This document shows positions 1 through 7,212 of a stretch of DNA of 64,000 nucleotides, in pieces (position 1 is the stretch's first letter; each line of letters opens with the position of its first letter). Source of the DNA: Ammoniphilus resinae (GTDB lineage: Bacteria; Bacillota; Bacilli; Aneurinibacillales; RAOX-1); assembly GCF_017873965.1 (NCBI RefSeq), contig NZ_JAGGKT010000002.1, positions 62,001 through 126,000 of the forward strand, in the 5' to 3' direction. The notes beneath the pieces are model-generated. The model saw only the letters and a program-made list of their open reading frames with translations, was not told the DNA's origin and ran no database searches. A program made the position numbers and the translations under genes.

Positions 1-306
1 GGACTGAAAAATCTAAATGCAGAATCCTTTTCAGGTGAGCTGAAGAAAAATTCAAATCAGGTTCTTATTGATGTAAGAGAACCCGGTGAATTTCGAAGTG
101 GATCCATTCCAGGTTCGATTAATATACCTTTATCCCAATTAAAGAATCGAATCGTAGAAATCCCAAAGGATAAGGCCGTGTTTTTGTATTGTCGCAGTGG
201 GATGCGCAGCAAACAGGCAGGTAAAATCTTATCCAAAGCAGGATTCTCCGACTTGGTAAACCTACAGGGAGGGATTATGTCCTATCAGGGGAAATTAAAA
301 AAATAA
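1..306 (+). CDS. Rhodanese-like domain protein (5' end outside window)
   Basis: The reading frame is open from the first base to a TAA at 304-306, so the N-terminus lies upstream. The visible 101 residues form a rhodanese fold: a DVREPGEF segment, an IPGSINIPL segment, and the active-site loop YCRSGMRS with the catalytic Cys. A loop of the CRSGMR type is typical of single-domain rhodaneses that carry sulfane sulfur as a cysteine persulfide. The gene is followed at once by a terminator, so it ends its transcript. Substrate or partner cannot be told from this fragment. Confidence 0.9.
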   Translation, partial: GLKNLNAESFSGELKKNSNQVLIDVREPGEFRSGSIPGSINIPLSQLKNRIVEIPKDKAVFLYCRSGMRSKQAGKILSKAGFSDLVNLQGGIMSYQGKLKK

Positions 307-309
307 GTG

Positions 310-340
310 AAAAAGCACCTTCGTTCATGGGGTGCTTTTT
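310..340 (+). terminator. Rho-independent terminator after the rhodanese gene
   Basis: An AAAAAGCACC arm pairs with GGTGCTTTTT around an 11-nt loop and ends in a T run, 4 bases after the rhodanese stop codon. Confidence 0.85.
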
Positions 341-409
341 CATTATAAAAGGAAAACTTTATCAAATCTTAATAAAAGCCTTTTATAATGAAGAACGCAG
401 AGGTGTGAG

Positions 410-1099
410 ATGAATACAAAAGGTAAATCGATTTTAATCGTTGAAGATGATCCAAAAATTCGACAACTTATCAAGCTTTACTTAGAAAAAGAAGGTTATG
501 AAGTGTTTGAAGCAAAGGATGGTGAAGAGGCGAAAGAGAAGTTTAATCATTACGACCCTTGCTTTATCATTCTCGATCTGATGCTTCCTGTGGTCAGTGG
601 GGAAGAGGTTTGCGAATGGATCCGCATTGAGAAGAAAGGGGAAGTTCCGATCTTGATGGTTTCCGCGAAGGTAGATGAAGAAGATCGGATAAAAGGTCTG
701 CGAATGGGTGCCGATGATTATGTAACGAAACCCTTTAGTCCCGGTGAACTTGTCGCTAGGGTGGAGTCTGTCCTGCGGAGAACGGCGAATCGTTGCAGTA
801 AGATTACCTATCGGGGGGTGACCGTGAAGCCCGTACGTGGGGAGGCCCATTATCGTGGAGAGACGATCCCTTTAACACAGCACGAATTCAAACTTCTCTA
901 TTTCATGATGAGGCATCCCAATCAGATTTTAACGAGAGAGCAGATTGTCGATGAATTGTATCCAAATCAAGAGAAGATTGTCAGTGAACGCACGATTGAC
1001 GTGCATGTTGGAAAACTGAGAGAGAAGGTTCAGGCAGATGGCGAACATCCATTGATCGAAACGGTGAGAGGAATGGGGTATCGATTTGTGGCTTTTTAG
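410..1099 (+). CDS. OmpR/PhoB-family response regulator
   Basis: This 229-residue protein has an N-terminal receiver domain (about 7-120) with the acidic pocket at D13/D14, the phospho-acceptor at D56 in ILDLMLP and the conserved Lys in VTKPFSP (about 107). A winged-helix DNA-binding domain (about 130-227) ends in the typical TVRGMGYRF. ATG 410 follows AGAGGTG at a good distance, and a TATAAT hexamer lies at 384-389. The histidine kinase gene overlaps its 3' end, so the two are a cognate pair. The signal is unknown. The thioredoxin-GerMN gene after the kinase may share the transcript. Confidence 0.93.
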   Translation: MNTKGKSILIVEDDPKIRQLIKLYLEKEGYEVFEAKDGEEAKEKFNHYDPCFIILDLMLPVVSGEEVCEWIRIEKKGEVPILMVSAKVDEEDRIKGLRMGADDYVTKPFSPGELVARVESVLRRTANRCSKITYRGVTVKPVRGEAHYRGETIPLTQHEFKLLYFMMRHPNQILTREQIVDELYPNQEKIVSERTIDVHVGKLREKVQADGEHPLIETVRGMGYRFVAF

Positions 1100-2144
1100 A
1101 AGTAACAGTCTGTTGTGGAAGTTAATGTTGATTAACAGTGCTGTCATTCTCCTCACGATTTGGTTTGCAGGTTTTTCCGTGAAGGAATTTGCGTGTTTAT
1201 TAGTGGAACGATACCAAATGATAGGAGACGAAAAAGGCGCTTTATTTAATCAGACGTTGCAAGTCTACCTTTTAAAAGCCAGCATTGCGGCGATCCTGGT
1301 TACTGGCTTCCTTCATTATTTCTTTGTCCGAAAGCTAATTCGTCCTTTAAAACAATTGGCACAATCAGCTCGAAGTATGGCAAAAGGCAGTTTCCCGAAA
1401 CCGTTACCCATTTCTTCCAAGGACGAGATTGGTTCGCTTACATCGGATTTCAATTTTTTGGTACAGAAACTGAAGGAAATGGAAGAAAACAGAAACAAAA
1501 TGATCATGGATATTTCGCATGAATTGCGTACACCTTTAACCAATATCAATGGTTACTTAGAAGGATTAAGTTCAGGTGTGATGCAGGGCAACCCGGAATT
1601 GTTCGCCTCCTTACTTGAAGAATCACAGCACATCAGCCGCTTGGTGGATCAGATCCATCAATTACACCGTTGGCAATCCAAGAAAAAATTTGAAACGAAA
1701 ACGATTCGTTTGGATGAGTTGATACGAAATTGTGTGGCCCAATTTCAATTGGAATTTGAGAATCATGGCATTCAGCTTGATGGTGAGCTTGAGAGTTGTC
1801 TGATGAAAGTCGATGAAGATGGGATCAAGCAAGTGATGTACAATCTTCTTCGTAATGCGGTCAAATATGATGTTGGCGGATGGATCAAGATTCATGCACG
1901 AACTATCGGGCATGCTTATGAAGTCGTTGTGACGAACCAAGGTCAACCCATTCCGGCATCCTTATCGGAGCAAGTTTTTGAACGATTTTATCGGCTGGAC
2001 CCATCCCGCAATCGAGAAACAGGGGGTTCCGGTTTAGGCTTGGCGATTGTCAAAGAAATCATTGAACAGCATGGGGGCCATGTTGGTTTGCGAACGAAGC
2101 ATGATCACCATTCTTTTTGGTTTACCCTACCAATTACTGAATAG
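1086..2144 (+). CDS. Sensor histidine kinase (HAMP-HisKA-HATPase)
   Basis: A 352-residue membrane kinase. Transmembrane helices lie near residues 12-30 and 61-81, with only about 30 residues outside the membrane, too short for a folded ligand domain. A HAMP region (about 82-135) follows, then the HisKA motif DISHELRTP with the phospho-acceptor H145, an N-box NLLRNAVKY (about 253-261) and the ATP lid ETGGSGLGLAIV (about 311-322). It starts at TTG 1086, inside the last codons of the response regulator (14-nt overlap), which implies translational coupling. The short sensor loop suggests intramembrane or envelope-stress sensing; this is inference. Confidence 0.92.
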   Translation: MWLFRSNSLLWKLMLINSAVILLTIWFAGFSVKEFACLLVERYQMIGDEKGALFNQTLQVYLLKASIAAILVTGFLHYFFVRKLIRPLKQLAQSARSMAKGSFPKPLPISSKDEIGSLTSDFNFLVQKLKEMEENRNKMIMDISHELRTPLTNINGYLEGLSSGVMQGNPELFASLLEESQHISRLVDQIHQLHRWQSKKKFETKTIRLDELIRNCVAQFQLEFENHGIQLDGELESCLMKVDEDGIKQVMYNLLRNAVKYDVGGWIKIHARTIGHAYEVVVTNQGQPIPASLSEQVFERFYRLDPSRNRETGGSGLGLAIVKEIIEQHGGHVGLRTKHDHHSFWFTLPITE

Positions 2145-2158
2145 AGGAGAAACGAGAG

Positions 2159-2794
2159 ATGAAAGAGCTTAGAAAAATTTTACTATTTACATTATCCGCG
2201 TGTCCGATGGGCCGATCAATCGGAACAGTCCTTACCGAAATCGGCGATCAATACCCGGAGTTTGAAATCGAAAGAGTCTATGTGGAAATTCAGACCGATA
2301 TGGCCAATCGATATAAAGTGAAAACCAACCCCACCACGGTGTTCTTAAATCCAATGGGGGAAGAGTTGTATCGTTTTGAAGGATTTAAGGAAACCGAAGA
2401 GATTCTACAGATCATAGAAGGAATTGAATCTGTGCAATGGGTTGGAAGTCCGATACTGGATGAGAATAGGGAATCGATTGAAGAATATACCGTTTACCTA
2501 TGGAAAGAAAATGCTACGGTGCCGGTTCAAATCCTGTATCGGAATCTAACATCTATTAAAGCCCCTCGCATTACGGCGATTCGTTGTCTTCTTCAGTATC
2601 AAAAAGAAGGATATGAAAATCCTTTTCCATTCGGAACCGAACTAGAATTGGTTCAATTTAAAGACGGTCAAGGACAGATCGACCTCAAGGTGAAGCAGAA
2701 GGTCAATGAACAGACAGTAGAAATGATGCATTTGTGCTTACAAAAAACACTGCAGCACTTTGGGGTCAATGAAGTGAAGATGTCCTTGCTCTGA
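2159..2794 (+). CDS. Thioredoxin-like / GerMN-like two-domain protein
   Basis: A 211-residue protein 14 bases after the kinase, with GAGGAGAAACGAG upstream. Residues 5-90 look like a thioredoxin fold: beta strand, CPMG at 15-18 in the CxxC position, and the cis-Pro segment TNPTTVF (about 56-62). The second active-site Cys is missing (Gly18), so it would not be an ordinary dithiol oxidoreductase. Residues about 110-211 resemble the GerMN domain (YLWKENATVPVQ, GTELELVQFKDGQGQIDL, QKTLQHFGVNEVKMSL). There is no signal peptide, so a cytoplasmic location is likely. Both domain calls are by eye; the GerMN call is the weaker. I know no described function for this pairing. Confidence 0.6.
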   Translation: MKELRKILLFTLSACPMGRSIGTVLTEIGDQYPEFEIERVYVEIQTDMANRYKVKTNPTTVFLNPMGEELYRFEGFKETEEILQIIEGIESVQWVGSPILDENRESIEEYTVYLWKENATVPVQILYRNLTSIKAPRITAIRCLLQYQKEGYENPFPFGTELELVQFKDGQGQIDLKVKQKVNEQTVEMMHLCLQKTLQHFGVNEVKMSLL

Positions 2795-2879
2795 TGTAAA
2801 AATATGAAATAATTTTAAAATACTCATTGACAGATGATTAAATCCCATGTAAATTATTAGTAACAATTAAATGAAATTT

Positions 2880-2977
2880 CTTATCCAGAGAGGTGGAGGG
2901 ATTTGGCCCTGTGAAGCCTCGGCAACAGACTCGTAGAGTACTGTGCCAATTCCAACAAGCATTGCTTGAAAGATAAG
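2880..2977 (+). promoter_or_regulatory. SAM-I (S-box) riboswitch aptamer
   Basis: The stretch carries the S-box core: GAGAGGTGGAGGGA, then GCCCTGTGAAGCCTCGGCAA and the later arms. The P1 helix closes by pairing CTTATC (2880-2885) with GATAAG (2972-2977). S-box RNAs bind S-adenosylmethionine and switch off sulfur and methionine genes. The downstream genes (yezD-like, metNIQ and two sulfur-type enzymes) fit. Confidence 0.93.
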
Positions 2978-3040
2978 AAGAGTGAAGTATACAGTATACT
3001 GATTACTTTAACCCTCTTCTTCATGGAAGAGGGTTTTTAG
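2975..3040 (+). terminator. S-box expression platform: terminator with competing antiterminator
   Basis: The terminator is ACCCTCTTC (from 3011) pairing with GAAGAGGGT and then T5. AAGAAGAG (2975-2982), which overlaps the 3' strand of aptamer helix P1, is complementary to CTCTTCTT in the left terminator arm. Forming P1 when SAM is bound therefore frees the terminator, while the alternative pairing is the antiterminator. Mechanism is inferred from the base pairing. Confidence 0.85.
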
Positions 3041-3057
3041 TTTTTAAAGATGGCTAA

Positions 3058-3069
3058 TTGGTCGACCAA
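3058..3069. other. Perfect 12-bp palindrome TTGGTCGACCAA
   Basis: A perfect palindrome lies between the S-box terminator and the yezD-like gene. Nothing else ties it to a known regulator. Confidence 0.3.
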
Positions 3070-3161
3070 AGGCCTTGATCATTCAACGAGGGGGGATGGT
3101 ATTGGCATTTAGCCTAGCCTAGTATGTCTTAATAACCTATTAATCCGATGGGGGAACTTAT

Positions 3162-3326
3162 ATGGGGAAAATTGATGATCCGCAAATTAACCATATTGTC
3201 GCTACGTTAAAAGCTTTAGAATTTGGGTCCGTCGTCATTACGGTTCATGACGGGGAAATTACCCAGATCGACACAACCGAGAAAAAGCGGTTTTCCTTAA
3301 CGAAAAATCAACAAACAAAAAAATAA
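3162..3326 (+). CDS. yezD: YezD-family small protein (DUF2292)
   Basis: A 54-residue gene. The product begins MGKIDDPQINHIVATL and contains LEFGSVVITVHDGEITQIDT followed by EKKRF, matching the YezD/DUF2292 family (central GSVxIxxHDGxxxQID). Family members occur widely beside sulfate, cysteine and methionine genes, but their molecular role is not established. ATG 3162 follows a weak GGGGGAA site. It is the first gene after the S-box terminator and is followed by a second hairpin before metN. Confidence 0.85.
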   Translation: MGKIDDPQINHIVATLKALEFGSVVITVHDGEITQIDTTEKKRFSLTKNQQTKK

Positions 3327-3349
3327 GTGAATGCCGATTAGACGACTAA

Positions 3350-3399
3350 AGGCATCTTGCATTTCGATAAGCATTTATCGGGTGTAAGATGCCTTTTTT
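3350..3399 (+). terminator. Hairpin terminator/attenuator between yezD and metN
   Basis: AGGCATCTTGCA pairs with TGTAAGATGCCT around an inner loop that itself pairs (GATAA/TTATC) and ends in T6. It lies between yezD and metN, which otherwise look co-transcribed, so it probably reduces read-through and gives yezD a higher transcript level. Confidence 0.8.
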
Positions 3400-3425
3400 C
3401 ATGCTTAGAAAAGGGAGGGGTTGCC

Positions 3426-4451
3426 TTGATCACATTTGATCGTGTTAATAAAGTTTTCGGTTTCGAAGGAAGGGAGGTTCATGCTGTTAAGGATGTTTCC
3501 CTGACGATTCATCAAGGTGAGATTTTTGGGATTGTCGGATTTAGTGGGGCGGGAAAGAGTACGCTTTTGCGGCTTGTCAACCAATTAGAGCGGCCCACAT
3601 CTGGAAAGGTCATTGTTAACGGTCTGGAAATTTCATCGATTTCCCAACAGGAGCTTCGGAAATTAAGAAGGCGGATCGGGATGATTTTTCAATCGTTTAA
3701 TCTGTTTAATTCCCGTACTGTTTATGGAAATGTGGCCTATCCGTTAAAACTGGCTAAGAAATCAAAGAAGGAAGTGGATGATCGCGTTAAGGAGCTGCTG
3801 CGTTTTGTCGGATTAGAAGATAAAGCAGGTCAATATCCGGAGCAGTTGTCGGGTGGACAGAAACAGAGGGTAGGGATTGCCAGAGCCCTTGCTACATCAC
3901 CAGAGATTCTGATTTGTGATGAAGCCACCTCTGCTTTGGACCCGGAGACAACCGAGGAGATCCTCCACCTCCTGAAAAAAGTCAATGAGGAATATAACAT
4001 TACGATTTTATTGATCACACATGAGATGAACGTTGTTCGGCGGATTTGTGATCGGATGGCGGTGATGGAGAAGGGCCAAGTCATTGAACAAGGAAGTGTA
4101 TATGAAATTTTTACCAACCCGAAATCGAAAACAGCGAAAAACTTTGTCAGCTCTTTGTTGAACGACAAGTTGTCGCCCAAGTTGCTGGAGAGAATACGCA
4201 GAGATCATTCGGGGCGGATCTATCGGGTGATTTTTACCAGAGATAATTCGAGTGAGCCGATTTTGTCGCTGGTAGCCCAAAAATATCAAATTGTTTTCAG
4301 TATTTTGTACGGCAGCATTCATGAATTTCAGGATCGACTGTTTGGCAATCTGATTGTGGAGTTTCGAGGATCGGATGTAGAGGTGGACCGAGTCGTCGAA
4401 GAACTGAAAACGATGGTGGAAGTAAGGGAGGTGACGGAACATGAGAGTTGA
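3426..4451 (+). CDS. metN: Methionine ABC transporter ATP-binding protein
   Basis: A 341-residue ATPase that powers import of methionine or related sulfur compounds. It has Walker A GFSGAGKST (about 38-46), the LSGGQ signature (about 141), Walker B ILICDEATSALD and the H-loop LLITHE. The C-terminal NIL domain (about 265-340) normally binds methionine and inhibits the pump. I place the start at TTG 3426 because AAGGGAGGGG lies just upstream; the open frame extends further upstream but runs through the terminator. It overlaps metI by 11 bases. Confidence 0.93.
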   Translation: MITFDRVNKVFGFEGREVHAVKDVSLTIHQGEIFGIVGFSGAGKSTLLRLVNQLERPTSGKVIVNGLEISSISQQELRKLRRRIGMIFQSFNLFNSRTVYGNVAYPLKLAKKSKKEVDDRVKELLRFVGLEDKAGQYPEQLSGGQKQRVGIARALATSPEILICDEATSALDPETTEEILHLLKKVNEEYNITILLITHEMNVVRRICDRMAVMEKGQVIEQGSVYEIFTNPKSKTAKNFVSSLLNDKLSPKLLERIRRDHSGRIYRVIFTRDNSSEPILSLVAQKYQIVFSILYGSIHEFQDRLFGNLIVEFRGSDVEVDRVVEELKTMVEVREVTEHES

Positions 4452-5103
4452 TTGGGTAACGTTTTGGCCGCGGATTTTGGAGGCGACAGGGGAAACGATC
4501 ACGATGGTGATATTTACCTTAGTGTTTTCTAGTATGATCGGGATTGCCATGGGGCTGTTATTTTTCGTTACGCGGAAAGGAAACATCCTGGAGAACAAAT
4601 TCATCTTTTCATTCCTCAACATCCTGGTGAATATTGTTCGGCCGATTCCGTTTATCATTTTGCTTGTTGCGCTTAGCCCACTCACCCGAGCAGTCATGGG
4701 GACAACGATCGGAACCGCAGCAGCGGTATTCCCCATGACGATCGCGGCTTGCTTTGCCGTAGCACGGATTGTCGAGAATAATCTAGTTTCGATTGACCCC
4801 GGAATTATTGAAGCAGCGCAGGCGATGGGGGCAAGTCCGTTACGAATCATCTTTGGTGTGCTCATACCGGAAGCGTTAGGTCCGCTGATTCTCGGTCTTA
4901 CATTTGTTACGGTCGGACTTGTGGATTTCTCCGCGATGGCCGGAACGGTTGGGGGTGGGGGCTTAGGTGATCTGGCCATGTCTTACGGATATCAGCGATT
5001 TGATACATCTGTGATGATTGTGACGGTGGTGATTTTAATTCTGCTAGTGCAGATCGCTCAGTTTGTTGGCAACTTTTTATCGCGAGTTTTCTTACGTAGG
5101 TAA
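4441..5103 (+). CDS. metI: Methionine ABC transporter permease
   Basis: A 220-residue inner-membrane permease with five hydrophobic helices. It carries the ABC permease EAA-like loop EAAQAMGASPLRIIFGVLIPEA (about 124-145), which contacts the ATPase, and the family segments VRPIPFIILLVAL and MAGTVGGGGLGDLA. Length and motifs match MetI. ATG 4441 overlaps the end of metN. Confidence 0.93.
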   Translation: MRVDWVTFWPRILEATGETITMVIFTLVFSSMIGIAMGLLFFVTRKGNILENKFIFSFLNILVNIVRPIPFIILLVALSPLTRAVMGTTIGTAAAVFPMTIAACFAVARIVENNLVSIDPGIIEAAQAMGASPLRIIFGVLIPEALGPLILGLTFVTVGLVDFSAMAGTVGGGGLGDLAMSYGYQRFDTSVMIVTVVILILLVQIAQFVGNFLSRVFLRR

Positions 5104-5136
5104 GTATATTCACATAAAAAAGGAGAGGTTTCAAAA

Positions 5137-6012
5137 ATGAAAAAACCATTACTTGCTTTCTTATCAACCATTTTAGTTGTTTCGCAACTTACCGCCTGCA
5201 GCATTTCTTCTGGGAAAGCTTCCAGTGAGGTGGTGAAAATCGGCGTGACAGCAGCGGACGGACCGTATTGGACACTAATTGAAGAAAAAGCAAAGGCAAA
5301 AGGAATCGACATTGAACTCGTTGAGTTTTCCGATTATATCCAGCCAAATAGTGCATTAGCCAATGGTGAGATCGATATGAATTCATTCCAACACCTAGCT
5401 TTTCTCGGGCCAGCGAATGTAGAAAATGGATTCGATATCGTTCCGATTGCATCCACAACGATTAACCCAACGGGGATCTACTCGGAGAAATATAAGGATC
5501 TCGCAAACATCCCGGATGGCGCGAAAATTTCCATATCCAATGACCCTGCTAATTTAGGGCGAGGCTTACTCTTACTTGAAGCAGCAGGACTCATTGAACT
5601 AAAAGAGGGAGCAGGGATTTATGGGACTTTGGACGATATCGCGAAAAACCCTAAAAACCTAGAAATCATTCCTGTGGTATCCCAACAGACGGCACGTGCG
5701 CTTCCCGATGTGGCTGCCTCTGTTATTAACAATGGGATCGCAGGTCAAGCCGGCCTCAATTTTAAAGATGCTTTGCTCTATGATGACCCAAATAGTGAAC
5801 AAGCACGCCCCTATATTAATGTATTCGCTGTTCGTGAGGAGGAAAAAGACAACGAAACCTACAAAACGATTGCTAAACTCTATCAGGAATCGGATGTGAA
5901 AGAAGCGGTGATCGCAGATACCAATGGGGGAAGTATTGTGGTCGATATTCCAGTTGAAGATTTGCAAGCGACACTTGATCAATTAGAAGAAAGTATTAAA
6001 AAGGGGGAGTAA
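5137..6012 (+). CDS. metQ: Methionine-type substrate-binding lipoprotein
   Basis: A 291-residue NlpA/MetQ-family lipoprotein. The signal peptide ends in lipobox LTAC, so Cys21 would be lipidated. Family landmarks are GVTAADGPYW, VELVEFSDYIQPN, NSFQHLAFL and AVFAVREE near the C-terminus. An AAAAAGGAGAGG site precedes ATG 5137. MetQ proteins bind methionine, methionine sulfoxide or dipeptides. With the amidohydrolase and monooxygenase downstream, the ligand could be an N-acylated or S-alkylated sulfur amino acid; this is inference. Confidence 0.92.
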   Translation: MKKPLLAFLSTILVVSQLTACSISSGKASSEVVKIGVTAADGPYWTLIEEKAKAKGIDIELVEFSDYIQPNSALANGEIDMNSFQHLAFLGPANVENGFDIVPIASTTINPTGIYSEKYKDLANIPDGAKISISNDPANLGRGLLLLEAAGLIELKEGAGIYGTLDDIAKNPKNLEIIPVVSQQTARALPDVAASVINNGIAGQAGLNFKDALLYDDPNSEQARPYINVFAVREEEKDNETYKTIAKLYQESDVKEAVIADTNGGSIVVDIPVEDLQATLDQLEESIKKGE

Positions 6013-6015
6013 TCG

Positions 6016-7212
6016 ATGCGTACGAAACTAGCAAATATCCGTGAAGAGGTTATCCATCATATTGATAGACAAAGAGATTTATATATCCAAACGAGCCATC
6101 TGATTCATGAAAATCCTGAGATTGGTAACCAAGAATTTTTAGCTTCGGGATGGTTAATAGATATCTTGCGTGCGGATGGTTTTGAGGTCACGCAGAATGT
6201 AGCAAGTCATGAAACGGGTTTTGTAGCGCGAAAGTCTTCTGCGAGGCCTGGTCCTGCGATCAGCTTTTTAGCTGAGTATGATGCACTTCCTGGGCTTGGT
6301 CATGCTTGCGGTCATAATATCATTGGGACGACAAGTGTAGCCGCTGCTATTGCTTTATCACAAGTAATAGATGAAATTGGTGGATCTGTGTATGTATTTG
6401 GGACACCTGCAGAAGAAGGCGGACCCAACGGCAGCGCAAAGGCGAGTTTTGTCAAAGCCGGACTTTTTCAGGATATTGACGTAGCCCTGATGATTCATCC
6501 ATCAGCCAAAACAAGTTTAACGGGTTCATCCTTGGCCGTGGATCCACTTGATTTTCATTTCTACGGAAAAGCCGCCCATGCCTCTGGATCTCCAGAGAAG
6601 GGGATTAATGCACTCGATGCGGTGATCCAATTGTTTACTGGAATCAACGCCTTGCGTCAGCAGCTTTCATCGGAAATTCGAGTGCATGGGATCATCACTC
6701 ATGGTGGCGATGCTCCCAATATCATCCCGGACTACGCCTCCGCCAGATTTTTTATTCGCGGGGTGACCTGGGATCAAGTAGAGGAAACGGTCGCGAAGAT
6801 TCGGGGGATCGCACAGGGAGCCGCACTTGCCACAGGGGCTACGGTTCGGATTGAACGATTCCAAAATGAAGTTCGTGAGCTCTTGCGAAACGCAGCGCTG
6901 GATGAAGTACTGGCCGAGGAACTGGAGTCGTTGGGCGAGATTGTGAATCGGGAACCAAAGAAAGGGCTTGGCTCGACAGATGCGGGGAATGTGAGTCAGG
7001 TGGTTCCGACGGCGCATCCGCATATCAAAATCGGATCGGTAGAATTGATTGGACATACGAATGAATTTCGGGAAGCGGCAAGGTCTCCGAGAGGTGATGA
7101 CGCGCTTGTTACAGGGGCGAAGGCGCTTGCTTTGACTGGCTTCCGATTGCTTTCAGATGAGTCGTTGTTGGCTGAGGTTAAAAAGGAATTTGAAGGAGTG
7201 AAACAAAAATGA
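6016..7212 (+). CDS. M20-family amidohydrolase
   Basis: A 398-residue M20D peptidase/amidohydrolase of the AbgB/N-acyl-amino-acid type. Metal and catalytic segments are visible: FLAEYDALPGLGHACGHN (about 76-93), GTPAEEGGPNGSAK (about 133-146) and the late His in SVELIGHTNEF. It starts 3 bases after metQ and overlaps the next gene by 4 bases, so it belongs to the same operon. In comparable Bacillus sulfur operons an amidohydrolase deacylates N-acetyl-S-alkylcysteine intermediates; by analogy it may release a free sulfur amino acid here. The substrate is not shown by the sequence. Confidence 0.85.
   Translation: MRTKLANIREEVIHHIDRQRDLYIQTSHLIHENPEIGNQEFLASGWLIDILRADGFEVTQNVASHETGFVARKSSARPGPAISFLAEYDALPGLGHACGHNIIGTTSVAAAIALSQVIDEIGGSVYVFGTPAEEGGPNGSAKASFVKAGLFQDIDVALMIHPSAKTSLTGSSLAVDPLDFHFYGKAAHASGSPEKGINALDAVIQLFTGINALRQQLSSEIRVHGIITHGGDAPNIIPDYASARFFIRGVTWDQVEETVAKIRGIAQGAALATGATVRIERFQNEVRELLRNAALDEVLAEELESLGEIVNREPKKGLGSTDAGNVSQVVPTAHPHIKIGSVELIGHTNEFREAARSPRGDDALVTGAKALALTGFRLLSDESLLAEVKKEFEGVKQK

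Noticed and set aside
4008-4979. Long minus-strand ORF opposite metN/metI
   Set aside because: A shadow of two well-supported overlapping genes with no ribosome site or recognisable domain.
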